From an uncultured Eubacteriales bacterium (GTDB lineage: Bacteria; Bacillota; Clostridia; Oscillospirales; CAG-382), in contig URJL01000031.1 of the NCBI GenBank assembly GCA_900548115.1, forward strand, positions 1-26,196: 26,196 nt of DNA. The letters run 5' to 3'. The position numbers were made by a program, and so were the translations under genes. Below the pieces are notes generated by a model. The model saw nothing but the letters and a program-made list of their open reading frames with translations, was not told where the DNA came from and ran no database searches. Shown one piece after another: positions 12,944 through 24,031 of the stretch (its first letter is position 1; every line of letters begins with the position of its first letter).

Positions 12944-14131
12944 TCACAATTTAATCCCGGTAAAATAGTCGGAAATTGTTTTCGCATCCGCTTCGACTCG
13001 TCCCGAAACAAAGGGTGCTCTGCCGCCGCCTTTGGCGTTCAGGCAGGCGGAGAAGTCCTTGTAAATATCGGAAACATTCAATTCAGACGAAGCCAGTAGG
13101 AATTGAAAAACACGGTCTTCTTTATCGCTTTGTAGGAACAGCGCGCAGAGCCGACAGCGTGAAAGAAGCCGATCCGCAAGCACCCGAAGTCCGTTCGCGT
13201 TCATCTCGTCGGGTGAAAAAACGCGGAAATACAGCGCCGTTCCCGTCGGAACACCTTCCGCATACGCGCGGCACAGCGCCTTTTGCAAAAGGGTAAGCCT
13301 TGCGCCGAGCGCGGCATTTTCGTCCATGAGCCGTTCGACGGCATTTGCCGCATCGTCGGGCTTCACGGACAGCGCCGTCGAAATCTTCGCGACTGCCGCG
13401 TGCTTTGCGGCGTAATCCTCCCGCGCGTCGCTTCCTGCCAGCATATGTACGCGCGTTCCGCCCTTATAGTGCTCGGCGGACAAGAGCTTTATCGCGCCGA
13501 TTTCGCCCGTGTGCGCGACGTGCGGCGCACAGCAAGCGCAGACGTCGACGTCCGGAATCGTGACGATGCGGATCGCGCCGTCGATCTCGATTTTACTGCG
13601 GTAAAAAAGCGCTGCCGCTTCTTCTTTTGCATAATAGACCGCCGTCACGGCAAGGTTTTGATATACAACTTCGTTGGCGCGTTTTTCGATCGTTTCAAGG
13701 TCTTCGGGCAAAAACGTTCCGTCGTAATCCATTGTCACCTCGTCGTGCCCGAGATGAAACCCTACATTATTGTAGGAATACAGCGTGTGTACCAGACCCG
13801 ACACGATATGCTCCGCCGTGTGGTTCTGCATATTGCGAAAGCGCGGTGCAAAATCGATCTTTCCCGCGACCGTCTCGCCGATTTCGGCGGGCGGCGTTTC
13901 GCAGAAATGCGAGATTACGCCGTTTTCAATCGAAACGTGTGTTACCTTTACGCCGTTCAGCGTTCCGCGGTCACAGCTTTGTCCGCCCTCCTCGGGAAAA
14001 AACAGCGTTTTGTCCAAAATCACGGCGTATCCGTTCTTTGCTTCTTCGATGGAATGCACCTTCGCGGTAAACTCCGCGGCATAGGGCGATGTATCGTACA
14101 GCTTTTCGGTTTTATAAGAATCACAAATCAT
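12944..14131 (-). CDS. AlaX-L type alanyl-tRNA editing protein
   Basis: A free-standing version of the AlaRS editing half, which removes serine or glycine from mischarged tRNA(Ala). The 395 residues comprise an AlaX-like N-terminal beta domain with LFFPEEGGQSCDRG, zinc ligands HTAEH (H104, H108) and C200-x3-H204 within CACCAPHVAHTG, a helical segment about 250-290, and a C-terminal DHHA1-like (C-Ala) domain ending in GGGRAPFVSG. No aminoacylation domain is present and the gene starts normally, so it is AlaX-L and not an alaS fragment. The ATG at 14131 lies 6 bases after the stop of the upstream membrane protein gene and its own ribosome site is weak, suggesting coupling. Confidence 0.87.
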   Translation of the reverse strand: MICDSYKTEKLYDTSPYAAEFTAKVHSIEEAKNGYAVILDKTLFFPEEGGQSCDRGTLNGVKVTHVSIENGVISHFCETPPAEIGETVAGKIDFAPRFRNMQNHTAEHIVSGLVHTLYSYNNVGFHLGHDEVTMDYDGTFLPEDLETIEKRANEVVYQNLAVTAVYYAKEEAAALFYRSKIEIDGAIRIVTIPDVDVCACCAPHVAHTGEIGAIKLLSAEHYKGGTRVHMLAGSDAREDYAAKHAAVAKISTALSVKPDDAANAVERLMDENAALGARLTLLQKALCRAYAEGVPTGTALYFRVFSPDEMNANGLRVLADRLLSRCRLCALFLQSDKEDRVFQFLLASSELNVSDIYKDFSACLNAKGGGRAPFVSGRVEADAKTISDYFTGIKL

Positions 14132-14137
14132 ACTGCG

Positions 14138-15487
14138 TTACCGGTATTCGGGCGGAGCAAGCTCCATATCCGCCTTTCGTGAGAGTGAAACATAGTAAAC
14201 AAAGAAGAGAGCCGTCAAAAGAATCACCGCGATCACGGCGTACCCCTGCGCAAGCTCGAACGCTTCGCTGATTCGGTCGTATCCCGCGTAGACGAGCGTA
14301 TCGTTCACATAAACATGATAATAATACGCTTTGCACAGCGGGAAAACAGCGGCAAGAAGCGAGAAAACCGCGTGCAATCCCGTGAAAACAAGCGTTCCCG
14401 TCGTCAAAAACGGCTTTTCGCAGGTCTTTTCATACTCGCCCGCCGTGTCCGAGATCACGCGGTGCATGAAGAAAAAGAACAACGCGCCCTCGGCAAGCAT
14501 CAGCGCCGACAGGATATAAATCGCGCTGCCGTTGTACAGCGGCGCAAAGTCGATCGAAAAGTACGATTCGTACTCCATAATACGGTTCACACCCGCGTCG
14601 CACAGACTTTGAAAAACCGTTCGCGCGACCGACACGGCGCAAAGAGGGATCGCAAAGAGCAGAAGTTTTCGGTCTTTTGCCAAAAGCCATGCCGCCGCAA
14701 AAAATACAAGATAGGCAAGAAGATCGGGAGTGAAATTCACCGCATCGATCGTAAGATCGAGCAGAAGCAAAACGCCGATCAGCAGCAAGAAAAAGAATCG
14801 GCGAAAGCGCCGCCGCGCGACAAGATGGGGATTTTCCAGCACCCGCTCGCGATAGATCGCGTACAGATTGCCGCAGAAGTCACGGTCGTTCGCCAGCGCA
14901 TGAAAAAAGCGCGCGATCTGCACAAGATACAGGATGCCGAGCACAAGCGTCGCGACGAAGCACAGCAGGACGGCATACGGCTTTGCGTCGGCGAGTGTGA
15001 AAATCCGAGCTGCACGGTAGGAATAGTCAGGCTCGGGTTCGGGGAACAGCGCGAACGATTCAGGGAGAAAAGCAAGCGCGCATTTTATCACCGAAAACAG
15101 CACGCAAAAGCGCGACACATCGCCGAGCGTTTTCAAATGCGCGTCCCCCCCGTGCAGATTTGCGGCGTATTCGATGCCCCCGAAAAGCGAGGTAAAAAAC
15201 AAAATGAAAAACAGGATCTCAAGAACCGAAAAAATGAAGGTCATCGGTAAAAGTCCGTCACTCCACCGTGCGGGTATATACAGCGAAAAAGCGAGCTTCG
15301 CCGCGTAGACCGCGATCATGACGCGCGCATATTTCCGCGCATCGTAAAAACGGTCGCCGACATCGGCAAGACGGGAAAGTCCCGCCGCGATGAGGATACA
15401 GCCGATCCCGTCGGGCAAAAAATCCACGATGTTTATACAGGGATTAAAGAAAAAAATCAGCCCTGCCAAAATCAAACGGAAGCCCAA
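14138..15487 (-). CDS. Polytopic membrane protein with internally duplicated motif, unknown function
   Basis: A 449-residue protein with about nine to ten hydrophobic segments; I do not recognise the family. Near the N-terminus it has NIVDFLPDGIGCILIAAG, and near residue 245 a related segment, TIDAVNFTPDLLAYLVFF, suggesting two similar halves. Charged loops between helices are Arg-rich, as in inner-membrane proteins. The start is TTG at 15487, supported by AGGAGG 7 bases upstream. Stop and the next gene (AlaX-L) are 6 bases apart. The preceding gene (15550-16200) encodes a shorter protein with a similar N-terminal segment. Confidence 0.75.
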   Translation of the reverse strand: MGFRLILAGLIFFFNPCINIVDFLPDGIGCILIAAGLSRLADVGDRFYDARKYARVMIAVYAAKLAFSLYIPARWSDGLLPMTFIFSVLEILFFILFFTSLFGGIEYAANLHGGDAHLKTLGDVSRFCVLFSVIKCALAFLPESFALFPEPEPDYSYRAARIFTLADAKPYAVLLCFVATLVLGILYLVQIARFFHALANDRDFCGNLYAIYRERVLENPHLVARRRFRRFFFLLLIGVLLLLDLTIDAVNFTPDLLAYLVFFAAAWLLAKDRKLLLFAIPLCAVSVARTVFQSLCDAGVNRIMEYESYFSIDFAPLYNGSAIYILSALMLAEGALFFFFMHRVISDTAGEYEKTCEKPFLTTGTLVFTGLHAVFSLLAAVFPLCKAYYYHVYVNDTLVYAGYDRISEAFELAQGYAVIAVILLTALFFVYYVSLSRKADMELAPPEYR

Positions 15488-15549
15488 AACGTCCCCTCCT
15501 TTTTATCGAATGCTTAATCACAGTAAAATGATATGAAATTATTCTTTTC

Positions 15550-16200
15550 TCATTTACCCTTGCGGGCGCGAAATTTTTCGCCGCTCTTTTTTGCTTCGCC
15601 CCTCGGCTTTTTCGGCGCTCTTTTGTTCTTTTCCAAAAAGGCGTTGTACTTTTCCTCTTCCTTTTCCAGCATCTCGTCGGTCACGATCATGCGGTAGCAC
15701 GAGAAGAGAAGGAAGAAAACGCCGAGCATAAAGAGAAGCTGAAACAGGATCAGCGGGAGCGAAAGATACGGACGAAGCGAGGGGACAAACGTCAAAAGCT
15801 CCGCCAAAACGAAAACACACGCCGCGGCGCTCAGCGACCGCGCGCCGCGCACGCCCTTCAGATAGCCGACCTGCCCGCAAATCGCCTTTATCCCGCGAAA
15901 GAGCAGAAAATAAAAGACAAAAATCCCCGCGTAATATGCGATCTGCTCAGCTGTGTCGATACGCGGCGACGAAAGGAACGAAAAGTTCAGATCGCACCGT
16001 CGGTCGATCCACAAAAAGGCGCCGAAAATCGATTCGAAGAAGAGCGCGCCCGCCGCAAATTTGGCGGGACGGAAGGCGGCGTTTTGTTTTTCCAGTTTGT
16101 CGAGCGCCGTCGTTATCAAATAAAATCCTATCGGTTCGATCGGAATTACCCGAAAGAGAAGAAGCGTCATATATCCGACGCACAGAAGTCCGAAGCCCAT
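15550..16200 (-). CDS. Membrane protein with basic C-terminal tail, unknown function
   Basis: A 216-residue protein with about four to five hydrophobic segments, then an acidic-to-basic cytoplasmic tail (EMLEKEEEKYNAFLEKNK, then KKPRGEAKKSGEKFRARKGK). The N-terminal stretch VIPIEPIGFYLITTALDKL resembles the LPDGIGCILIAAGLSRL segment of the following gene, so the two may be distant paralogues. ATG at 16200 has AAAGGA 9 bases upstream. It begins a probable four-gene unit with the larger membrane protein, AlaX-L and YbaK, 70 bases beyond the secA terminator. Confidence 0.75.
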   Translation of the reverse strand: MGFGLLCVGYMTLLLFRVIPIEPIGFYLITTALDKLEKQNAAFRPAKFAAGALFFESIFGAFLWIDRRCDLNFSFLSSPRIDTAEQIAYYAGIFVFYFLLFRGIKAICGQVGYLKGVRGARSLSAAACVFVLAELLTFVPSLRPYLSLPLILFQLLFMLGVFFLLFSCYRMIVTDEMLEKEEEKYNAFLEKNKRAPKKPRGEAKKSGEKFRARKGK

Positions 16201-16270
16201 CGATGTTTTTCCTTTGCTTTTTCCTTTGATTGATGAACGGAGTAAATAACGGATGAGAAAATGTGAAATG

Positions 16271-16314
16271 CAAAAAGAAGCCGACCCCGCACGAAAAAGC
16301 GGGTGCGGGGTCGG
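16271..16314 (-). terminator. Rho-independent terminator of secA
   Basis: On the minus strand a 12-base-pair stem CCGACCCCGCAC / GTGCGGGGTCGG with loop CCGCTTTTTC (16314-16281) is followed by CTTCTTTTTG. It starts 6 bases after the secA stop codon. Confidence 0.88.
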
Positions 16315-16320
16315 GAAAAT

Positions 16321-19128
<2,808 letters not shown>

Positions 19129-19169
19129 TGTTTTTTATCCTTTCGATTCGGTTTATTCCTTTCGTTTTG

Positions 19170-19745
19170 TCAACGGAAGGTGAACGATTGCAAAGCGTCG
19201 CGGAAGACGCCGATATGTTCGTCATAGACCGCTTCATCCGCCGCCGTATACGTGATTTCGTAAAGATACGGGCTTCCCATGGTCGGCAGAACGGTCAGAA
19301 CCGTTGCGAAATGATAGTCATCCTCTCCGATTTTTATGTGGTAGATCAGACACACGCTGTCGTGATCGGCGACGGTATATTCGGGAGAGGTCTCCTCGGA
19401 GACCTCGATGCGGTCGCCGAAATTTTCCTTTAAATAATGGATATAACCCGTCGTCTCGTCATGAACGTAGTCCGAAAGCGTGGTGTAGGTGTCGGGCAAA
19501 GTGTAGCCCGCGACGGTGATGTTGGCTTTTCCGCCGTCGGGCGAGGCGATGGCGATCATGCTGTCCGAGCGCAGAACCTGCCACGAGTCGGGATATTGGA
19601 AGGTATATTCCTTTCCGTCGGGTTCGGCGGTGACTTTTCCGTCGGGGCTTGCGGCGTTTTGATCCCCCGAACAGGAGGTGAACAAAAGCGCACCCGAAAG
19701 AATCAGCGTCAGCGCATAACCTACGGCTTTTTTCTTGTGGGACAT
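19170..19745 (-). CDS. Lipoprotein with PsbP/DUF1795-like domain
   Basis: A 191-residue surface lipoprotein: basic start MSHKKK, hydrophobic ALTLILSGALLFTS and lipobox cysteine (C25, LFTSC). After an Asp/Gly/Ala linker, the domain opens with YTFQYPDSWQVLRSDSMIAI, typical of PsbP/DcrB/DUF1795-like folds, and ends YDEHIGVFRDALQSFTFR, also typical. Function is unknown. ATG at 19745 has AAAGGA 9 bases upstream. It is the first gene of a two-gene unit with secA, an unusual partner. A -10-like TATAAT lies about 60 bases upstream. Confidence 0.8.
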   Translation of the reverse strand: MSHKKKAVGYALTLILSGALLFTSCSGDQNAASPDGKVTAEPDGKEYTFQYPDSWQVLRSDSMIAIASPDGGKANITVAGYTLPDTYTTLSDYVHDETTGYIHYLKENFGDRIEVSEETSPEYTVADHDSVCLIYHIKIGEDDYHFATVLTVLPTMGSPYLYEITYTAADEAVYDEHIGVFRDALQSFTFR

Positions 19746-19794
19746 AATTTTTTCCTTTCTGTTGTATCGTTTGCGGCTATTCCCGCAAAGATAA

Positions 19795-19813
19795 ACATAC
19801 AGTATGTATTATA
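19795..19813 (-). promoter_or_regulatory. Promoter -10 element with overlapping palindrome upstream of the lipoprotein-secA unit
   Basis: TATAAT (19813-19808 on the minus strand) is followed at once by the 13-base palindrome ACATAC-T-GTATGT (19807-19795), placed over the expected transcription start. No good -35 at 17 bases is seen. The palindrome could be an operator; no regulator is identified. Confidence 0.45.
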
Positions 19814-19861
19814 CACCCAAAGCGTCCGAAAAATATACCGAACTTTGTAAACATTCCCTGC

Positions 19862-20260
19862 CGTGAAGTGAGATTCCGATGGTCGCGCCTGCGGCGGGTG
19901 TTGCCGTGAAGTTGAATTCCGGTGGTCGGAATTCAATTTCACACCTACGGTGAGTGTTGCCGCGAAGATTGCATTCCGATGGTCGCGCCTACGGCGGGTG
20001 TTGCCGTGAAAAGGGATTCCGATGGTCGGAATCCCTTTTCACATTATCCGTGTTATGTTGAGCTAACGCCGAGCGCACAAGAGCCTTTCGCACTTGATCG
20101 AAGATCACAGTGCAACTTGAACCGAAGATCACAGTGCAGGGAGGCGAAGGTGTCGCGGCGAAGCCGTGACGAAAGTGCCACATCACTTTGTGATGTGGGA
20201 AATAACAGCTTCGGTTAACATAACACCGAGCGCACTCGGATGGAGGGTGTGACCGTAACG
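19862..20260. repeat. Intergenic mosaic island E: inverted R1 hairpins, R4 fragment and small stems
   Basis: Two full R1 hairpins in inverse orientation lie at 19906-19942 (arms GTGAAGTTGAATTCC / GGAATTCAATTTCAC) and 20006-20042 (arms GTGAAAAGGGATTCCGA and complement, perfect). Half copies with CCGATGGTCGCGCC lie at about 19875 and 19976. A truncated R4 segment (about 20090-20145) and stems GCGGCGAAGCCGTG and ACATCACTTTGTGATGT (about 20180-20198) follow. No gene is seen. The island sits upstream of the lipoprotein-secA promoter, with its R1 edge facing it. Confidence 0.8.
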
Positions 20261-20338
20261 TACGTAACGTCTTCCTGTGATCTCCTTTCCCGTTTCCGCT
20301 CTCCGCTTTCCATTTTCAACTTTCCATTTTCCGTTTGT
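20261..20338. other. Short-period repeats between island E and the lipoprotein gene
   Basis: Two overlapping CGTAACGTA units (about 20255-20270) and a run of CTTTCCATTTTC-like repeats (about 20305-20355) lie just downstream of the lipoprotein stop codon; the latter extends into its last codons. No terminator with a T-tract is seen. Confidence 0.5.
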
Positions 20339-20941
20339 TCAGCTTTCCGTTTTCCATTCCGTCACTTCCCCGCGCACGCCCGCGCTCTCGTTTCTTGCCG
20401 AGAAGGACACGGGATACCCGGAATTTCGGTCGAACACGATCGTCGCTTCCCCTCCGCACGAGAGGGGAACGGTGCAGACGCGAAGCTCTTTTCCCTCGGC
20501 GTTTTCTTTTTCCGCATCGCTCGGCGCAAGCGGCAGAAATTCCGCGTCGGAAAGCTCGGTCACGGAGGACGCCGTCGAGCCCGAGAACAGCGAGAGCAAA
20601 AGATTCATTTTGGAGAACGCTCCCTGCGGGAGCGGAATGCGTATGCCGTAATATTCAAAGGAGATCGTGTCGGAAAGACCGTCCTCTCCGCTTTGTGCCG
20701 TCACCCCCGCAAGCGCTTCGGGCGACAGGAATTCGAGTGTTATGTCCGCTCCGTTTTTGGTTATGTGCGCCTGTCCCGCAAGCTCTTTTCCCTCGGAGGA
20801 AAAGACGTAAGAAAGCTCCGTCGAAAAATCTCCGTACAGCACCTCTTTCAATTTTTGTTTCCCGCTGTCTCTCCCCGATGAACAGGAACAGAGTAGGATC
20901 AGACAGCCCGCAAAAAGCGCGAAAATTCGTCGAATACGCAT
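20339..20941 (-). CDS. Putative lipoprotein, function unknown
   Basis: A 200-residue protein with a lipoprotein signal: MRIRRIFALFAGCLILLCSC. C18 or C20 is the likely lipidated residue, followed by a Ser/Gly/Asp linker. The mature part is predicted beta-rich, with alternating hydrophobic strands such as STELSYVFSSEGKELAGQAH, DITLEFLSPEALAGV and EATIVFDRNSGYPVSF. This resembles outer-surface lipid-binding or LolA-like folds, but that is only a loose impression. ATG at 20941 is well supported (GAAGGAG). It stands alone, divergent from the oxidoreductase operon. Confidence 0.72.
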   Translation of the reverse strand: MRIRRIFALFAGCLILLCSCSSGRDSGKQKLKEVLYGDFSTELSYVFSSEGKELAGQAHITKNGADITLEFLSPEALAGVTAQSGEDGLSDTISFEYYGIRIPLPQGAFSKMNLLLSLFSGSTASSVTELSDAEFLPLAPSDAEKENAEGKELRVCTVPLSCGGEATIVFDRNSGYPVSFSARNESAGVRGEVTEWKTES

Positions 20942-21026
20942 AATAAATTCTCCTTCGTTTTCCCTTGTTCTTTTTCACTGTATGAGGAAAAGAGCCGAAA
21001 CATTCCGCACACGGCGCCTTTCGACA

Positions 21027-21058
21027 TCATAGAATCGTACCCTTTTTTCATAGAATCG
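21027..21058. promoter_or_regulatory. Direct repeat TCATAGAATCG x2, candidate operator of the oxidoreductase operon
   Basis: TCATAGAATCG occurs at 21027-21037 and 21048-21058, a spacing of 21 bases or two helical turns on the same face. It is in the divergent intergenic region, about 100-130 bases upstream of the plus-strand operon. Such spacing is typical for AraC-type activators; the regulator is not in the window. Confidence 0.5.
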
Positions 21059-21156
21059 CCTATTTTGTTTTTCTGCGTTTTGGGGTAATATGAAGAAAAT
21101 AGGGCGGAGAAGCTCTGCCCGAGTCTTAAAAATCAAAATAACGGAGGTTGTTTTTT

Positions 21157-22173
21157 ATGGACATTCGTCGTATTGAATTTGTTTCTCCGGGAGAAGCCCG
21201 GCTTTGTCCCTTTGACCTGCGTGAGCCCAAAGCGGGCGAGGTCATGGTGCATACCATGGTAACGACCGTCAGCGCGGGAACCGAGCGTGCCAACCTGATG
21301 GGTGACCCGAACGTCGGCGGCGATTATCGCGGACCGGTGCTGTTCCCCCGCATTTTAGGCTACAGCGGCGCGGGCGTGATCGAAAAAGTGGGCGAGGGAG
21401 TGCGCGATCTCAAGGTAGGCGACCGCGTTTACACCAGCTGGGGACAGCACGCCGAATACCATGTTTTCCCCGAAAGATTTGTGCATAAATTGCCCGACGA
21501 CCTTTCGTTCGAGGAGGGCGCACTTTTGCACATCTGCACCTTCCCGCTCGCGGGCGTGCGCAAGAGCCGTCTCGAGATCGGCGAATCCGCCATGACGGTG
21601 GGACTGGGCATTTTGGGCATGATGTCGATCATGATCCAGCGCGCCTGCGGCGCTTATCCCGTCATTGCCTCCGATCCGAACCCCGAACGCCGCGAGCTGG
21701 CGCTGCAATTCGGCGCGGATTACGCTTTTGACCCGACAAAGCCCGAATTTGTCGACGAAGTAAATCGCGTGACCGACGGACGCATGGTCAACGCCGCCGT
21801 CGAGGTGACGGGCAACGGTCCCGCGCTCGACCGTCTTTTGGACGTTATGGCGCGCTTCGGAAGAGTTGCGCTTCTCGGCTGCACCCGCGACTCGAACTTT
21901 ACCATCGATTATTATCACAAGGTCCACTGCCCCGGCATCACCATGGTCGGCGCGCACACCAACGCCCGTCCCGAAGACGATTCTTCGGAGCATTTCTGGA
22001 CGGAATGCGACGATATCACCGCCGCCATGCGGCTTGTCCGCGCGGGAAGACTGCAGTTGAAAACGCTCATCCGTGAAACACATTCGCCCGAGGAGGCGCA
22101 TGAGGTCTACAGCCGTCTTGCCGAAAACCGTTTTCCTGTCTGCGTGCAGTTCGACTGGCGGAAGCTTAACTGA
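21157..22173 (+). CDS. Medium-chain dehydrogenase/reductase (zinc-binding alcohol dehydrogenase family), atypical
   Basis: A 338-residue MDR oxidoreductase. The GroES-like domain opens with AGEVMVHTMVTTVSAGTERANL, where classical zinc enzymes have a catalytic cysteine, and lacks both the GHE motif (GYSGAG instead) and the four structural-zinc cysteines. It is therefore probably a zinc-independent member of the family. The Rossmann domain has MTVGLGILGMM and an acidic VIASDPNPERR after beta 2, suggesting NAD rather than NADP. ATG at 21157 has GGAGG 8 bases upstream. It is the first of five plus-strand oxidoreductase genes, which suggests a pathway for a sugar or polyol; the substrate is unknown. 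Confidence 0.83.
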   Translation: MDIRRIEFVSPGEARLCPFDLREPKAGEVMVHTMVTTVSAGTERANLMGDPNVGGDYRGPVLFPRILGYSGAGVIEKVGEGVRDLKVGDRVYTSWGQHAEYHVFPERFVHKLPDDLSFEEGALLHICTFPLAGVRKSRLEIGESAMTVGLGILGMMSIMIQRACGAYPVIASDPNPERRELALQFGADYAFDPTKPEFVDEVNRVTDGRMVNAAVEVTGNGPALDRLLDVMARFGRVALLGCTRDSNFTIDYYHKVHCPGITMVGAHTNARPEDDSSEHFWTECDDITAAMRLVRAGRLQLKTLIRETHSPEEAHEVYSRLAENRFPVCVQFDWRKLN

Positions 22174-22211
22174 AAGAGCCGACGCGGGCAAAAAGCGCAG
22201 AAGCTTTTGCG

Positions 22212-22970
22212 ATGAAAAAGAAAATACCGGTTCCGGGCGCGACAGGCACGATGGGCTGTTATCTTGTTCCTGAGCTTCTGTCCATGGGCTATGCCGTGGA
22301 CGGTGTGACGCTGGATCACGCCGTTTCCGATCATCCCGATCTGCGCTATATCCTGACCGACGCGTCAAAAGATGAAAATCTTTTTCCTCTTTTGCAAAAC
22401 GAATAGGCGGGCATTGTGGATTTTCTTATATATTCCGATCCCGCAAAAACGTTTCTTCCGCGCCGCGACAAGCTTTTGGAAAGCACCGGTCATTACCTCT
22501 TTTTGTCCTCTTACCGCGTTTATGCCGACAGGGACGCCGTGACGACCGAGGAGTCGCCTCGTCTTCTCGACGTATCGACCGACAAGCGGTTTCTCGCTTT
22601 GCAAAAGGGCGAATATTCGCTTTATAAGGCACTGGGCGAGGATATACTGCGTAAAGCGGCGCGGAGAAATTATTCGATCGTCCGTCCCGCCATCACCTAT
22701 TCCAAGCGGCGTTTTCAACCGGTGACATTGGAAGCCCCGATGTTTATTCGCCGCATATGGGCAAAGAAAACCGTTCTTTTGCCGAAAGAAGCTCTTTCGG
22801 TAATGGGAACCATGAGCCGGGCGGGGGATGTCGCGCGCATGATCGCGCGGCTGCTTCTCAACCCCGCCGCCTTCGGCGAGACCTATACCGCCGCGACCGC
22901 CGAGCCGCTTTTCCCGAAAAGCGAGATCTGTGACCGCATGGATAAATACATAGAAAAGCACAATTTATAA
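22212..22970 (+). pseudogene. Broken NAD-dependent epimerase/dehydratase gene
   Basis: One continuous frame encodes an extended-SDR protein interrupted by TAG at 22404-22406 (codon 65). The first part has the Rossmann motif GATGTMG but with VPG in place of the usual V-L/F-G; the second continues AGIVDFLIYSDPAKTF, HYLFLSSYRVYAD, YSLYK (YxxxK) and YSIVRPAITY. The total is 252 codons, against 320-350 for relatives. After GETYTAATAE the sequence jumps to a C-terminal-looking SEICDRMDKYIEKHNL, so about 80 codons appear deleted in frame. The upstream ribosome site is poor. The first 64 residues cannot be functional alone; a GTG at 22416 could start a remnant without the nucleotide-binding motif. 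Confidence 0.82.
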
Positions 22971-22992
22971 TTTGGAGAAAGGGCAAACCGTT

Positions 22993-24027
22993 ATGGAAAA
23001 ATTTCGTTTGGTGCAAATCGGAACACGCCACGACCACGCATGGTGTCTTTACAACAGCATCGTCAACGTCATTCCCGAAAAAGTCGATCTGTTGGGCATT
23101 ATCGAAGATAATCCCGAGTATCAAAAGGATCTGCGCGACAACTGGGGCTTTAAGGGAAAATTTCTGAGCTTCGAAGAAGCGCTTGAACTGAAGCCCGACG
23201 GATTTATCATAGAGACCGCCGAGCATGCGCTGGTACCGTGGGCGCAAAAGGTCATTCGGGCAGGTTATCCCGTCCATATGGATAAGCCCGGAAGCGAAAA
23301 TTCGAGTGAATTTCACCGCCTTTGCGACATGGCAAAGGAAAAGGGTCTGGTTCTCACGCTCGGCTATATGTACCGTAACAATCCGGCGGTGCAGCATGCT
23401 CTGAAATTAAAGGAAGAGGGAAAACTGGGCGACATTTTCAGTGTCGAGGCGCAGATGAATATCCTGCACGAGCGTGAAAAGCGCGCGTGGATGTCGTGCT
23501 TCAAGGGCGGCATGATGTATTTTCTCGGCTGTCATCTGATCGATCTTGTCGTTTTGTTCTGCGGTTTTCCCGAGAGCGTCGCGCCCTTTAACTGTTCGAC
23601 GGGCATTGACGGCGTGACCGCCAACGACTTCGGCTTTTGCGTGTTGAAATACAAAAACGGCGTTTCGTTCGTCAAGACCTGCGACGCCGAGATTAACGGC
23701 TTTGACCGCAGACAGCTGGTCGTGACCGGAAGCAAAGGCTCGATCGAGATAAGACCGATCGAAGCGATTCTGCCGGGCGGTGCCATGAACGTTTTTGCCA
23801 AGGAAACGCTCGGCGTTCAGCCGCCGCAATACACGGCGGTCGACAGGAGCGTTCCGCTTACCTATCCTACCTATGAGCGCTATGCGCCGATGGTGGAAAA
23901 CTTTATTTCGTACGTGCGCGGCGAGGCAAAGAATCCTTATTCCTACGAATACGAAGCAAAGCTTCACGATCTGATTTTGGAATGCTGCGGCATTTCAAAA
24001 GAGGATTACGAGGTCGGAAGGAAATAA
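22993..24027 (+). CDS. Gfo/Idh/MocA family oxidoreductase
   Basis: A 344-residue NAD(P)-dependent dehydrogenase of the sugar/inositol type. The N-terminal Rossmann part has the variant VQIGTRHDHAW. The nicotinamide-binding lysine motif is YPVHMDKPGSENSSEF (family E-K-P, here D-K-P), followed by LTLGYMYRNNPAVQ. The C-terminal half has MMYFLGCHLIDLVVLFCG with the conserved histidine, as in active members. The gene appears intact. ATG at 22993 is preferred (AAAGGG 9 bases upstream) over TTG at 22972. It lies between the two broken genes, with the SDR start only 4 bases after its stop. Confidence 0.87.
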   Translation: MEKFRLVQIGTRHDHAWCLYNSIVNVIPEKVDLLGIIEDNPEYQKDLRDNWGFKGKFLSFEEALELKPDGFIIETAEHALVPWAQKVIRAGYPVHMDKPGSENSSEFHRLCDMAKEKGLVLTLGYMYRNNPAVQHALKLKEEGKLGDIFSVEAQMNILHEREKRAWMSCFKGGMMYFLGCHLIDLVVLFCGFPESVAPFNCSTGIDGVTANDFGFCVLKYKNGVSFVKTCDAEINGFDRRQLVVTGSKGSIEIRPIEAILPGGAMNVFAKETLGVQPPQYTAVDRSVPLTYPTYERYAPMVENFISYVRGEAKNPYSYEYEAKLHDLILECCGISKEDYEVGRK

Positions 24028-24031
24028 AGAA

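Noticed and set aside
12944..14131. Truncated alanyl-tRNA synthetase gene
   Set aside because: The frame starts cleanly with the AlaX N-terminal domain and has full editing plus C-Ala domains; no trace of the aminoacylation domain lies upstream.
14315..15250. 311-codon open frame antisense to the large membrane protein
   Set aside because: Highly Arg/Lys/Gln-rich, as expected for the complement of hydrophobic codons; no ribosome site or domain.
22404..22406. Pyrrolysine or suppressed amber codon
   Set aside because: TAG ends at least two normal genes in the window, no pyl genes are visible, and the gene has further damage.
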